Shown here in pieces: positions 49,116 through 57,716 of a stretch of DNA of 64,000 bases; positions within the stretch are counted from its first letter, which is position 1; each line of letters begins with the position of its first letter. Source of the stretch: Nocardia abscessus (GTDB lineage: Bacteria > Actinomycetota > Actinomycetes > Mycobacteriales > Mycobacteriaceae); the NCBI RefSeq assembly GCF_015477775.1, contig NZ_JADLQO010000010.1, positions 124,001 to 188,000 on the forward strand, given 5' to 3'. The notes beneath the pieces are model-generated. The model was not told the origin of the DNA. It searched no databases and was given only the letters and a program-made list of their open reading frames with translations. Position numbers and translations under genes: made by a program.

Positions 49116-50269
49116 ACGAGCCGCTGCTGCGGGAGCTGGTGCCCGCGGTGATCGGTGTCCTCGTCCGTCGCGGAGCTGACTTCGCCTCGGCCGAGGACGC
49201 CGTGCAGGAGGCCGTGATCCGGGCACTCGAAGCCTGGCCGGAGGAACGACCACACAATCCGAAGGCGTGGCTGATCTCGGTCGCGTGGCGCAAATTTCTC
49301 GACGCCGCCCGGGCAGAGACGGCCCGGCGCGAGCGAGAGCTCGCGGTGGAGGCCGAACCCCCCGGCGGCCCGGTGCCTGCCATGGACGACACACTGCGCC
49401 TGTACTTCCTGTGCGCGCATCCCACCTTGCCTCCGAGTTCGGCGGTCGCGCTGACCCTGCGCGCGGTCGGCGGCTTGACGACCAAGCAGATCGCGACGGC
49501 CTACCTGGTCCCGGAAACCACCATGGCACAGCGGATCAGCCGGGCCAAACGGCGCATCGCCGAGGTCCGGCTCGAGCAGCCCGGCGACCTGGCGACCGTG
49601 TTGCGAGTGCTCTACCTGGTGTTCAACGAGGGATACAGCGGGGATGTCGACCTGGCGGCCGAGGCGATCCGGCTCGCCCGCCAGCTCGCCGCCCTCTCCG
49701 ACGAGCCCGAAGCGGCCGGGTTGCTCGCGCTCATGCTGCTGCACCACGCGCGCCGGGATTCGCGCACCGGGCCCGCCGGGCGCCTGGTGCCGCTGGCAGA
49801 GCAGGACCGCTCACTCTGGGACACCGAGCTGATCGCCGAAGGAGTGACGATTCTGCAGACCGCGTTGGCCCGCGACCGGCTCGGCGAGTACCAAGCCCAG
49901 GCCGCGATCGCCGCCCTGCACGCCGACGCCCGCACCGCGGCCGAGACGGACTGGGTGCAGATCGTGGAGTGGTACGACGAACTGCTGCTGCTCACCGGCA
50001 GCCCGATCGTACGGCTCAATCGTGCCGTGGCGGTCGGCGAAGCCGATGGACCACAGGCCGGTCTCGCCGCGCTCGGCGACGTCGACCCCGCCCTGCCCCG
50101 GTACATCGCGGTGACGGCATATCTCCGCGAACGCGCGGGTGATCTCAGCCGCGCCGCCGACCTGTACGTCGAAGCTGCCCGCGCCGCCACCAGCCTGGCC
50201 GAACGCGACCACCTCACCCGCGAAGCAGCGCGCGTGCGGCACCACCTGCGGACCGCGCCACCGCCTTGA
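49112..50269 (+). CDS. ECF42-type sigma factor
   Basis: A 385-aa ECF sigma factor. Region 2 covers VIGVLVRRGADFASAEDAVQ and NPKAWLISVAWRKFLDAARA. Region 4 covers LTLRAVGGLTTKQIATAYLV and PETTMAQRISRAKRRIAEVR. A long C-terminal extension (~residues 175-385) follows, with TPR-like helices (VLRVLYLVFNEGYSGD, ADLYVEAARAATSLAERDHL). The extension is the mark of ECF42, which works without a classical anti-sigma factor. TTG 49112 overlaps the YCII stop. The TTG start and overlap should keep the amount of sigma factor low relative to its partner. Confidence 0.9.
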   Translation: MNEPLLRELVPAVIGVLVRRGADFASAEDAVQEAVIRALEAWPEERPHNPKAWLISVAWRKFLDAARAETARRERELAVEAEPPGGPVPAMDDTLRLYFLCAHPTLPPSSAVALTLRAVGGLTTKQIATAYLVPETTMAQRISRAKRRIAEVRLEQPGDLATVLRVLYLVFNEGYSGDVDLAAEAIRLARQLAALSDEPEAAGLLALMLLHHARRDSRTGPAGRLVPLAEQDRSLWDTELIAEGVTILQTALARDRLGEYQAQAAIAALHADARTAAETDWVQIVEWYDELLLLTGSPIVRLNRAVAVGEADGPQAGLAALGDVDPALPRYIAVTAYLRERAGDLSRAADLYVEAARAATSLAERDHLTREAARVRHHLRTAPPP

Positions 50270-50373
50270 GGCCACCGGGCATTCCGCGGATCATCCGACC
50301 GAGGAGCCCCTGAGCTGGCCGAACCCAAGGCTCGACCGGCTTCCTTCATCGTGTCCGATGCGATCATTGAGGC

Positions 50374-51522
50374 GTGCGCCACCTCCTCCGCTCGGTATGG
50401 TACGAACCCCACGCGCCCGACCCACCGCGGCGGTCGTGGCGGGACTGGGCGCTGGTGGGCGTGTTCGTGGGGCTCGCGATGCTCGAAGGCGCGGTGCGGC
50501 AAGATGTTCCGCATCGGATCGTCTGGGTGCTCGTCGCGGTCGCGATCATGCCCACGCTGTTGTGGCGGCGGAGCAGACCGCTGCTGATGACCGGTATCGC
50601 CTTCGTCGGTTCGGCCGCGACGACCGTGCTGCTGGGGGGCGAACAGTCGGGCATCGACGCGCTGGCCGTGATGTTGCTGCTGCCGTACGCGTTGTTCCGG
50701 TGGGGATCCGGACGTGACATCGTGGCGGGATCGGTGATCGTCTTCGCGACCGCGGGCCTCGCTGTGCTCGCCAGCGGTCTGCCGGTTTCCGATGCCGCCG
50801 GTGCGTTCGTCGTTCTGTCCTCGGCCGTCGCGCTGGGCCTGGCGTTCCGGTACCGGGCTCGGGCGAAGGCGCGTGAACTCGAGCAGGTCAAGCTGATCGA
50901 ACGCGAACGACTGGCACGCGATCTGCACGACACCGTCGCGCATCATGTGTCGGCCATGGCGATTCGGGCCCAGGCCGGTCTGGCGACCGAGCAGTCCACA
51001 CCCGGCGCCGCCGTCGATGCCCTGCGCCTGATCGAGGCGGAGGCCGCGAGCACGCTCGCCGAGATGCGCGCCATCGTGCGCGTGCTCCGGCGAAACCGGC
51101 CGCTCGCGGAAGAGGACCGCGCCCCCAGCCCCGGCATCACCGAGCTGAACCGATTGGCCGAGGCCACCGGCACCGGACTGTCCGTCGACGTCGAGATCAG
51201 CGGTGATGTCACCGATCTGCCCGCGACCCTCGGCACCGCGATCTACCGCCTGGCCCAGGAGTCGGTCACCAATGCCGTGCGGCACGCGCGAAACGCCACC
51301 CGCGTCGAAGTCCGGGTCACCGCCGACGACAGGGCGGTGCGGCTGCTCGTGCGTGACGACGGAGACGGCGGTCCAGCCCGCTCGACCGTCTCGCCGGGCT
51401 ACGGGCTGGTCGGCATGATCGAGCGTGCCGACCTGCTCGGCGGCACCTGTGCGGCGGGCCCGAACCCCGGCCGGGGATGGACCGTGACGGCAGTGCTGCC
51501 CCGTGAAGGCGCGGCGACATGA
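50374..51522 (+). CDS. NarL-type sensor histidine kinase
   Basis: A 382-aa kinase. Residues ~25-165 hold about five membrane helices (WALVGVFVGLAMLEGAV, VWVLVAVAIMPTLLWRR, VVLSSAVALGLAFRYRARAK). The HisKA_3 box is ERERLARDLHDTVAHHVSAM with phospho-accepting His185. A HATPase domain follows (AQESVTNAVRHARNATRVEV, DDGDGGPARS, GYGLVGMIERADLLGG). The lack of a large outside loop suggests that it senses membrane stress or a hydrophobic compound. The stop overlaps the response-regulator ATG (ATGA). Confidence 0.93.
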   Translation: MRHLLRSVWYEPHAPDPPRRSWRDWALVGVFVGLAMLEGAVRQDVPHRIVWVLVAVAIMPTLLWRRSRPLLMTGIAFVGSAATTVLLGGEQSGIDALAVMLLLPYALFRWGSGRDIVAGSVIVFATAGLAVLASGLPVSDAAGAFVVLSSAVALGLAFRYRARAKARELEQVKLIERERLARDLHDTVAHHVSAMAIRAQAGLATEQSTPGAAVDALRLIEAEAASTLAEMRAIVRVLRRNRPLAEEDRAPSPGITELNRLAEATGTGLSVDVEISGDVTDLPATLGTAIYRLAQESVTNAVRHARNATRVEVRVTADDRAVRLLVRDDGDGGPARSTVSPGYGLVGMIERADLLGGTCAAGPNPGRGWTVTAVLPREGAAT

Positions 51523-52199
51523 GACCGGGCGAACCGGTGGACACGAACCTGCGCGTGGTCGTCGCCGACGACCAGGAGATCGTCCGCACCGGACTGGTGA
51601 TGATCCTCGACGCCCAACCGGGCATCGAGGTCGTCGGCGCGGCAGCCGACGGGGAACAGGCCGTCGAGCTGGCCCGCGACCTGCGCCCCGACGTGTGCCT
51701 GTTCGATATCCGGATGCCGCGCGTCGACGGCATCGAAGCCACTCGCCGTCTGGCCGGGCCGACCGTCGAGGACCCCCTCGCCGTCGTCGTCATCACCACC
51801 TTCGACCTCGACGAGTACGTCTACGCGGCGCTGCGGGCAGGCGCTCGCGGATTCCTGTTGAAGGAGGCCGGCACCGCGATGCTCACCCAGGCCGTCCATG
51901 CCGCCGCCCGCGGCGACGCGCTCATCGCCCCGACTGTCACCGCGCGCCTGCTCACCGCCTTCGCCGGTGCCGGTCCCGCCGCGTCGCCGGTCCAGCCGGC
52001 CACCGCGCTCACCGAACGCGAGGAGCAGATCCTGGCCGTCGTCGCACGCGGGCGCACCAACCACGAGATCGCCGCGGAGCTGCACATCAGCCTCAGCACG
52101 GTCAAGACCCACATCGCGAGCCTGATGGCCAAACTCGGCGCACGCAACCGCGTCGAGATCGTCATCTGGGCCTACGAGACCCACCGCGTCAAGCGCTGA
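51519..52199 (+). CDS. NarL/LuxR-type response regulator
   Basis: A 226-aa regulator. The receiver domain (residues ~10-130) has VVVADDQEIVRTGLVMILDA and the phospho-accepting Asp63 in CLFDIRMPRVDG, with LLKEAG near the conserved Lys. The LuxR helix-turn-helix is residues ~160-222 (LTEREEQILAVVARGRTNHE, IAAELHISLSTVKTHIASLM). It is translationally coupled to the kinase gene. The likely targets are its own operon and perhaps the quinone oxidoreductase gene 157 bases downstream. Confidence 0.94.
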   Translation: MRPGEPVDTNLRVVVADDQEIVRTGLVMILDAQPGIEVVGAAADGEQAVELARDLRPDVCLFDIRMPRVDGIEATRRLAGPTVEDPLAVVVITTFDLDEYVYAALRAGARGFLLKEAGTAMLTQAVHAAARGDALIAPTVTARLLTAFAGAGPAASPVQPATALTEREEQILAVVARGRTNHEIAAELHISLSTVKTHIASLMAKLGARNRVEIVIWAYETHRVKR

Positions 52200-52355
52200 C
52201 CGTCGGAGCGCATCGGCCGAAAGTCCTAGCGGCGTCCGGCCCAACGGACGGCACAGATCGAGCCGCTCGTCCGATGTGGTGCACCGGGCCGGTCGCAAAG
52301 ATTGCGTCATGCCGTCAGCACTGGCGGCCCCGCTCCGACCTCCGAGGAGGACACC

Positions 52356-53408
52356 ATGTCGACATGGGCGAACGCGATCACACCCGACGCATCCGGCGGC
52401 GATCGGAGCCCCACGATGCGGGCGATCGTCCAACGCGGCTACGGCCCACCCGAACAGGTACTCGCACTCGACGACATCGCCCGACCCGCCCCCGGCGACG
52501 ATGACGTCCTGATTCGGATGCGGGCCACCAGCGTGAACACCCCGGACTGGCTGGCGGTGACCGGAATCCCGTACCTCCTGCGGCTGCAATTCGGGATCGC
52601 GGGACCGTCCACGCCGGTGCGGGGGAGCGACGTCGCCGGAATCGTGCAGACCGTCGGCGAGAACGTGACCGACTTCCGGCCGGGCGACGAGGTGTTCGGT
52701 TCGCTGTGGAACAACGGCGTGAAGTCGTCGGTCGGCACGTTCGCCGAATACACCGTGGCGCCGGCGTCCCAGCTGATCACCAAACCCGCGTCGCTGTCCT
52801 TCGAAGAGGCAGCGGCAGCGGTCATGTCGGGCGTCACGGCGCTGCTCGCGATACGAGACGTGGGCCGGGCCGGGCCGGGCAAGCGCGTGCTGATCAACGG
52901 CGCGTCCGGCGGTGTGGGGACATTCGCGGTACAGATCGCCAAGACGCTCGGCGCGCACGTCACCGGCGTGTGCAGCACCCGCAATGTCGAGTTCGTCCAA
53001 TCGCTCGGCGCCGACGAGATCGTCGACTACACCCGCACGGACTACACGCGCGGCACCCAACGCTACGACGTGATCCTCGACAACGTGTTGAACCACCCGC
53101 CCGCCACGAATGCCGAACTGCTGTCAGCGGGAGGAACTTTCATCCCCAACAGCGTCGGACTCGCCCACGGGCTGTTCGGCAGCCTGCCGAGAATCGCGCG
53201 AGCGATGGCGATGCGCTGGGGCCCGACCGACGTCCGCACCGCCACCTGTCTGCCCACCCGCGAGAACCTCGGCGATCTCGCCGCCCTGCTGGTATCCGGC
53301 GACGTCAAGGTGATCATCGAGAAGTCCTACCCGCTCACCGAAGCCGCCCACGCGGTTGCCCACATGCTGGCACATCACGCCAGAGGCAATATCGCCATCA
53401 CCATGTAG
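52356..53408 (+). CDS. Zinc-independent MDR (quinone-oxidoreductase-like)
   Basis: A 350-aa medium-chain reductase. It has MRAIVQRGYGPPEQVLALDD, then SVNTPDWLAVTG, RGSDVAGIVQTVGENVTDFR, and the Rossmann core GKRVLINGASGGVGTFAVQI. The catalytic-zinc ligands of alcohol dehydrogenases are missing, as in quinone oxidoreductases. It should reduce quinones or enones with NADPH. ATG 52356 has GAGGAGG five bases upstream. An 18-residue extension precedes the usual start. It lies after a two-component system that may control it. Confidence 0.88.
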   Translation: MSTWANAITPDASGGDRSPTMRAIVQRGYGPPEQVLALDDIARPAPGDDDVLIRMRATSVNTPDWLAVTGIPYLLRLQFGIAGPSTPVRGSDVAGIVQTVGENVTDFRPGDEVFGSLWNNGVKSSVGTFAEYTVAPASQLITKPASLSFEEAAAAVMSGVTALLAIRDVGRAGPGKRVLINGASGGVGTFAVQIAKTLGAHVTGVCSTRNVEFVQSLGADEIVDYTRTDYTRGTQRYDVILDNVLNHPPATNAELLSAGGTFIPNSVGLAHGLFGSLPRIARAMAMRWGPTDVRTATCLPTRENLGDLAALLVSGDVKVIIEKSYPLTEAAHAVAHMLAHHARGNIAITM

Positions 53409-53539
53409 CGGCCGCGCCAGCGCGCTGACGATGACCGGGCATTCGGCCGGCGGCGGCGACGCGACGCTGATCGACCCGGCACCCTGCCGGCGATTCCGCT
53501 GCGGCTGCCCACCACGACCAGTCGCGCCGGTCGGGCGGT

Positions 53540-54517
53540 TCAGCGGGCGGCGGCGAGCGCTGCGAGGGTCTCGGCGGAGGTGTGCGCCGGTTTCCAGCCG
53601 AGGTGCCGCTTGGCGCGGTTGGTGTCCATGACGACGGGGGTGCGGACGATGTGCAGCCACTCGAGCGTGGCGGGCACGAAGGGGAGACGGGCGAGAGCCG
53701 CGGATGCGGCGGTGGCGGCGACCGCGGGGACGCGCACCGGCCTGCCGCCCAGCGCGGCGACCACGTCGGACAGGCTGAGGGTGCCGTCGCCCGCGATGTT
53801 GTAGGCGCCGGGCGGCGCGTCCGCGGTAGCGGCCAGCGCGATGGCGGCGGCCACGTCGTCGTGGTGGACGAGTTGCAGCGGGTGCCCTGGGTCGGGGACC
53901 ACCGGTTTGAACAGCGGATTCGACCGAGCAAGCGTACGCAGCGGGCGGGGGAGTTTCTCCCACGGAAGGTCGTGCAGGGCGGGTGCTTTCGGGCCGGCCA
54001 CGATGCACGGCCGCAGCACGAACACCTCGAGGTCGGAGCCGGTGGTGATCTCGGCGAGCGCCGCTTCGCACGCGGCCTTCTGCTCGGAGTAGTAGTGCTC
54101 GGGCGAACCCTCAGGCGGTACGTCCTCGGTAATGGGCGAGGGATTCTCCGGGTGGTAGCCGTAGGCGGCGACCGAAGACGTGTAGACGAGGCGGCGGGCC
54201 CGCTCGGAAGCCGCGGTCGCCTCGAAGACATTGCGGGTGCCCGCGAGATTCACTCGCGCGCTTTCCTCTCGCGAGCCCATGATCACGAACGCGAGGTGGA
54301 TCACCACGTCGGCGTCCGCGACCAGCGCGTCCACGGCCGCTCGGTCGAGGATGTCGCCGCGCCGGTACTCGGTCTTGGTCCAGCCGTGCGCGGTGGGGTC
54401 GAACGGTCGGCGGGCCATCCCGACGATCCGGTCCACCGCCGGGTCGTGCTCCAGTGCGGTGACTGCGGAGATGCCGATCTCGCCGGTCGGCCCGGTGACG
54501 GCGACGGTGATACCCAT
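53540..54517 (-). CDS. NAD-dependent epimerase/dehydratase (extended SDR)
   Basis: A 325-aa extended SDR. It has ITVAVTGPTGEIGISAVTAL at the start, DADVVIHLAFVIMG, the catalytic YYSEQKAACE (YxxxK), and RLVYTSSVAAYGYHPE. The late block NRAKRHLGWKPAHTSAETLA is typical of sugar epimerases and 3-beta-hydroxysteroid or reductase members alike. The substrate is unknown. ATG 54517 is used. It converges with the quinone-oxidoreductase-like gene. Confidence 0.88.
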   Translation of the reverse strand: MGITVAVTGPTGEIGISAVTALEHDPAVDRIVGMARRPFDPTAHGWTKTEYRRGDILDRAAVDALVADADVVIHLAFVIMGSREESARVNLAGTRNVFEATAASERARRLVYTSSVAAYGYHPENPSPITEDVPPEGSPEHYYSEQKAACEAALAEITTGSDLEVFVLRPCIVAGPKAPALHDLPWEKLPRPLRTLARSNPLFKPVVPDPGHPLQLVHHDDVAAAIALAATADAPPGAYNIAGDGTLSLSDVVAALGGRPVRVPAVAATAASAALARLPFVPATLEWLHIVRTPVVMDTNRAKRHLGWKPAHTSAETLAALAAAR

Positions 54518-54556
54518 GCGGCTGGAATTCCCCAGCCGCCGTAGGTGAAACCGTGC

Positions 54557-54703
54557 TCAGTCGGGCGGTTCGACGGCGCCCGCGTCCTCGTTCACGTCCT
54601 GGTTCTCCGGGAGGTCGCGGGTTTCGAGATCCAGGTCGTCGGGGTGGGAAGTATCGGTCTGGTCGCCGAGTTCGGGTGCGTTCTGGTTTCCGGGTTCGGT
54701 CAC
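54557..54703 (-). CDS. Very acidic 48-aa small protein
   Basis: A GTG at 54703 opens a 48-codon frame whose product is strongly acidic and Asp/Glu/Pro/Asn-rich: VTEPGNQNAPELGDQTDTSH, then DDLDLETRDLPENQDVNEDA, ending GAVEPPD. There are no aromatics or cysteines, so it is likely disordered. Codon third positions are mostly G/C. The ribosome site is weak. It lies 39 bases upstream of the epimerase start, on the same strand, and may be its first operon partner. No family is recognised. Confidence 0.45.
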   Translation of the reverse strand: MTEPGNQNAPELGDQTDTSHPDDLDLETRDLPENQDVNEDAGAVEPPD

Positions 54704-54888
54704 GCTCGTGGGCTACCCACCGGCGTGAGTTTCACGCGGAGTGCGGCATGGTCGGTGCCGACCCGCGAGACGTGATCTTCGTTGACGTTGCGTGATAGCG
54801 ATGTCGATGCGACCTGCCGACGGTTATACGGTGGTGCGCAGCCGCTCACACAGTCGTGGCACGGCCGATGAGAAGGACCTCGAGCGAC

Positions 54889-56085
54889 ATGTCGAAATCG
54901 AAGAAGTCGATTCCGGACTCGTGCACGCAGGAGTTGGTGGCCGCCTGTCGTGCGGAGATTCCGGCTCTGACCGACCGGCTGATATCGGAGATCTTCACCG
55001 ACAACCCCGAATGGACCGACTACTCCACGGTTGCCCGCGCCGATCTGATCAATGGCTGCCGCCGGTATGTGACCCGCATCCTCGACCTGTTGGGTGCTCC
55101 GACGACAGCGTTCGACGACGAGGTCGCCGCGTCCATCGGTCGCCGCCGTGCCGAACAGGGCGTGCCGCTGGAAGCCATGCTGCGCACCTTCCGGCTCGGC
55201 GGCCGGATCGTGTGGGAGGTGTTGCTCGACAAGGCGGACGAACTGGCTCCCGGTGAGATTCGCGCGGCGGGCACCGCGCTGTGGGCGGTGATCGACGGGC
55301 TGTCCTCGTCGCTGGTCACCTCCTACCGGAATACCGAACTCGAGCAGCTGCGCAGCGACGAACGTCGTCGGCACGCCCTGATCGAGGACCTGCTCGCAGG
55401 CCGAGCCAACGACAGCACCTTCGCCGCGCGCGCGGCACGGGAGTTGAACCTTCCGGGCAGCAGCGCCTATCTCGTCGTCGTCGCCTGTGGTGCAGGCGAG
55501 GCCGTGCACACCGGCACGGAGACGGCGTTGGCAGCGGTCGGTATCCGTTCGGTGTGGCACGATCGTGTCGACTCGACGGTCGGGCTGATCGCGGTCGAGC
55601 GCCACGACGTCGCCTCGGTGTTGGGCCGCATCGAACCGCATATCCGCGGACGAGCCGGTGCCTCGCCGGCAGTCAGTGGACTGGCGCAGGTCGGCACCGC
55701 GCACGGCTGGGCGCTCCTGACGCTGCAGACCTTGCCCCCGGACGCGACGGGGCTGGTTCCGCTGCATCAGCGTTTCCAGCAGGCGCTGCTCATGCGCTCG
55801 ACCGACCTGACCGACATGCTGGTCACGCACACGCTCGGCCCGGTACTGGCGCTGCCTGCCGCCGAGCGCGCGACTCTGCTGGACACACTGGCGGCCTGGT
55901 TGGCGCACAACTGCTCGGCGGCTCACGCCGCGGTAGGACTGCACTGCCACCGCAACACCGTCATCAATCGGCTGCACCGCATCTCGACCCTGCTCGGCCG
56001 CCCGCTCGAAGGCCGGCGCGACTATGTGGAACTGTCACTGTCCCTGGCCGCGCTCGACCTCGCCCGGCCATCGGACGGAGCCTGA
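54889..56085 (+). CDS. PucR/CdaR-type regulator of the dehydrogenase operon
   Basis: A 398-aa regulator. The N-terminal helical RsbRD-like sensor is residues ~1-160 (CTQELVAACRAEIPALTDRL, then EQGVPLEAMLRTFRLGGRIV). The middle domain has RHALIEDLLAGRANDSTFAA. The C-terminal PucR helix-turn-helix is LHCHRNTVINRLHRISTLLG. It reads in the same direction as the pyruvate/acetoin-type dehydrogenase operon and lies 168 bases before it. An inverted repeat between them is a likely binding site. It is therefore a candidate activator induced by the operon substrate. Confidence 0.9.
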   Translation: MSKSKKSIPDSCTQELVAACRAEIPALTDRLISEIFTDNPEWTDYSTVARADLINGCRRYVTRILDLLGAPTTAFDDEVAASIGRRRAEQGVPLEAMLRTFRLGGRIVWEVLLDKADELAPGEIRAAGTALWAVIDGLSSSLVTSYRNTELEQLRSDERRRHALIEDLLAGRANDSTFAARAARELNLPGSSAYLVVVACGAGEAVHTGTETALAAVGIRSVWHDRVDSTVGLIAVERHDVASVLGRIEPHIRGRAGASPAVSGLAQVGTAHGWALLTLQTLPPDATGLVPLHQRFQQALLMRSTDLTDMLVTHTLGPVLALPAAERATLLDTLAAWLAHNCSAAHAAVGLHCHRNTVINRLHRISTLLGRPLEGRRDYVELSLSLAALDLARPSDGA

Positions 56086-56105
56086 GCCAGTCGCCGAGCA
56101 TCCCA

Positions 56106-56132
56106 CCTGATTGGGCTCAGCGCCCAATCAGG
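56106..56132. promoter_or_regulatory. 11-bp inverted repeat before the dehydrogenase operon
   Basis: CCTGATTGGGC (56106-56116) and GCCCAATCAGG (56122-56132) are exact reverse complements around TCAGC. The repeat lies 20 bases after the PucR-type gene stop and 121 before the E3 start. It may be the operator of that regulator, or a terminator of its gene; the absence of a U run and the ATTGG/CCAAT symmetry favour an operator. Confidence 0.55.
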
Positions 56133-56253
56133 CAACTGAACTACTGGGCTTCGCGGTGATTGTCTGTGCACTCCGCTACCGCAACACTCGATAGCGATGA
56201 TCCACCCCCAACCGGCGGTGGATCGGATTCATCGAGGACGAGGAGCACCACGA

Positions 56254-57705
56254 GTGCCGGATTTCGATCTACTGGTGGTCGGCGGCGGCCCTGGCGGGTA
56301 TGTCGCCGCCATCCGCGCGGCGCAACGCGGCCTGCGGGTGGGCTTGGTGGAGAAGGAGCGCCCGGGCGGGGTCTGCCTCAATTGGGGCTGTATTCCGACC
56401 AAAGCGATGCTGCGGTCCGCCGAGATCTTCCAGACCCTCGATGCCGCAGCCGATTTCGGCATCCATGCCGACAATGTGCGCTATGACTTCGCCGCGGTGC
56501 GGCAGCGTAAGGACAACATCGTCAAGGAACTCACCGACGGTGTGGCGAGCTTGCTCGCCGCGAACGATGTGACGGTGATCGAGGGGCACGCGCGCTTCAC
56601 CGCGCCGACCGGCGTCGAAGTGTTCGAGACGGGCCGATCGCCGGTCTTTCCCGGCGGGCCCCGCTACGCCGCCGCGCCGACCGCCACCGCCACCCGCGCG
56701 ATCAGCGCGAACGACGTGATCATCGCGACCGGATCGGTGCCTGCGCGGCTGGCGATTCCGGGCGCGGACCTGCCGGGTGTCATCACCTCCGACGGCGCGT
56801 TCGGGCTGACCGAGGTGCCCGAACGCCTCGTCGTCATCGGCGGCAGCGCGGTCGGCGCGGAATGGGCCAGCCTGTTCGCGAGTTTCGGCAGCCAGGTGAC
56901 CATCGTCGAAGTGCAGGACACTCTGGTCCCGCTGGAGGACGCCGACGTGGGAGCCGCTCTGGGGCGGTCGTTCACCAAGCGCGGCATCACGGTGCTCACC
57001 GGCTCGACGGTCGAAGCCATCGCGCTCAACGACGCGCTGCGGGTGACCGTCTCCGGCAGGCACGCGCGGGAAGTCGACGCGGACGTGGTGCTGGTGGGCG
57101 TCGGACGCCGACCGAACACCGCCGAGCTCGGCTTGGACATCGCGGGAATCGACACCGACGCACGGGGCTTCATCCCCGTCGATGAGCAACTGCGCACCGG
57201 CGTCGAGCACGTCTACGCCATCGGCGACGTGACCGGGCGTGCCTTGCTGGCGCACGTCGCCTCGCATCAGGGGCTCACCGCCGCGGACGTGATCGCCGGG
57301 CACTCGGCGCGCATCGACTACACCGTGATCCCGGCCGCCACCTTCACCCACCCGGAGATCGCCGGTGTCGGGCTCACCGAGGCGAAGGCCCGCGCCGCCG
57401 GGCACGACGTCGTCACCGCGCGCTTCCCGTTCGCGGCGCTGGGCAGGGCCAAGACATTCGGCGAGACCGAGGGATTCGTCAAAATCGTTGCCGGACAGCG
57501 TTATCGGGAAGTGCTCGGCGTGCACATCATCGGCCCGTCTGCCGGCGACCTGATCACCGAGGGCGCACTGGCCATCTCGCTGGAGGCGACTCTGGACGAG
57601 CTCGCCGACACCATCCACGCCCACCCCACCTTCGGCGAGATCGGCATGGAGGCGGCCATGGCCGGACTCGGATTGCCCGTGCACATCGCGCCCCGCAAGC
57701 GTTGA
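56254..57705 (+). CDS. lpdA: Dihydrolipoyl dehydrogenase (E3)
   Basis: A 483-aa flavoprotein disulfide reductase. FAD motif: FDLLVVGGGPGGYVAAIRAA. Redox disulfide: CLNWGCIPTK (Cys41, Cys46). NAD motif: LVVIGGSAVGAEWASLFASF. C-terminal base region: HAHPTFGE. It reoxidises dihydrolipoamide on E2 and makes NADH. An insertion of ~21 residues at ~127-148 (GRSPVFPGGPRYAAAPTATA) before the AISANDVIIATGS strand is unusual for the family. GTG 56254 has GAGGAG upstream. It is the first gene of an E3-E1alpha-E1beta-E2 operon. Confidence 0.93.
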   Translation: MPDFDLLVVGGGPGGYVAAIRAAQRGLRVGLVEKERPGGVCLNWGCIPTKAMLRSAEIFQTLDAAADFGIHADNVRYDFAAVRQRKDNIVKELTDGVASLLAANDVTVIEGHARFTAPTGVEVFETGRSPVFPGGPRYAAAPTATATRAISANDVIIATGSVPARLAIPGADLPGVITSDGAFGLTEVPERLVVIGGSAVGAEWASLFASFGSQVTIVEVQDTLVPLEDADVGAALGRSFTKRGITVLTGSTVEAIALNDALRVTVSGRHAREVDADVVLVGVGRRPNTAELGLDIAGIDTDARGFIPVDEQLRTGVEHVYAIGDVTGRALLAHVASHQGLTAADVIAGHSARIDYTVIPAATFTHPEIAGVGLTEAKARAAGHDVVTARFPFAALGRAKTFGETEGFVKIVAGQRYREVLGVHIIGPSAGDLITEGALAISLEATLDELADTIHAHPTFGEIGMEAAMAGLGLPVHIAPRKR

Positions 57706-57716
57706 GGAGCCCTGCC

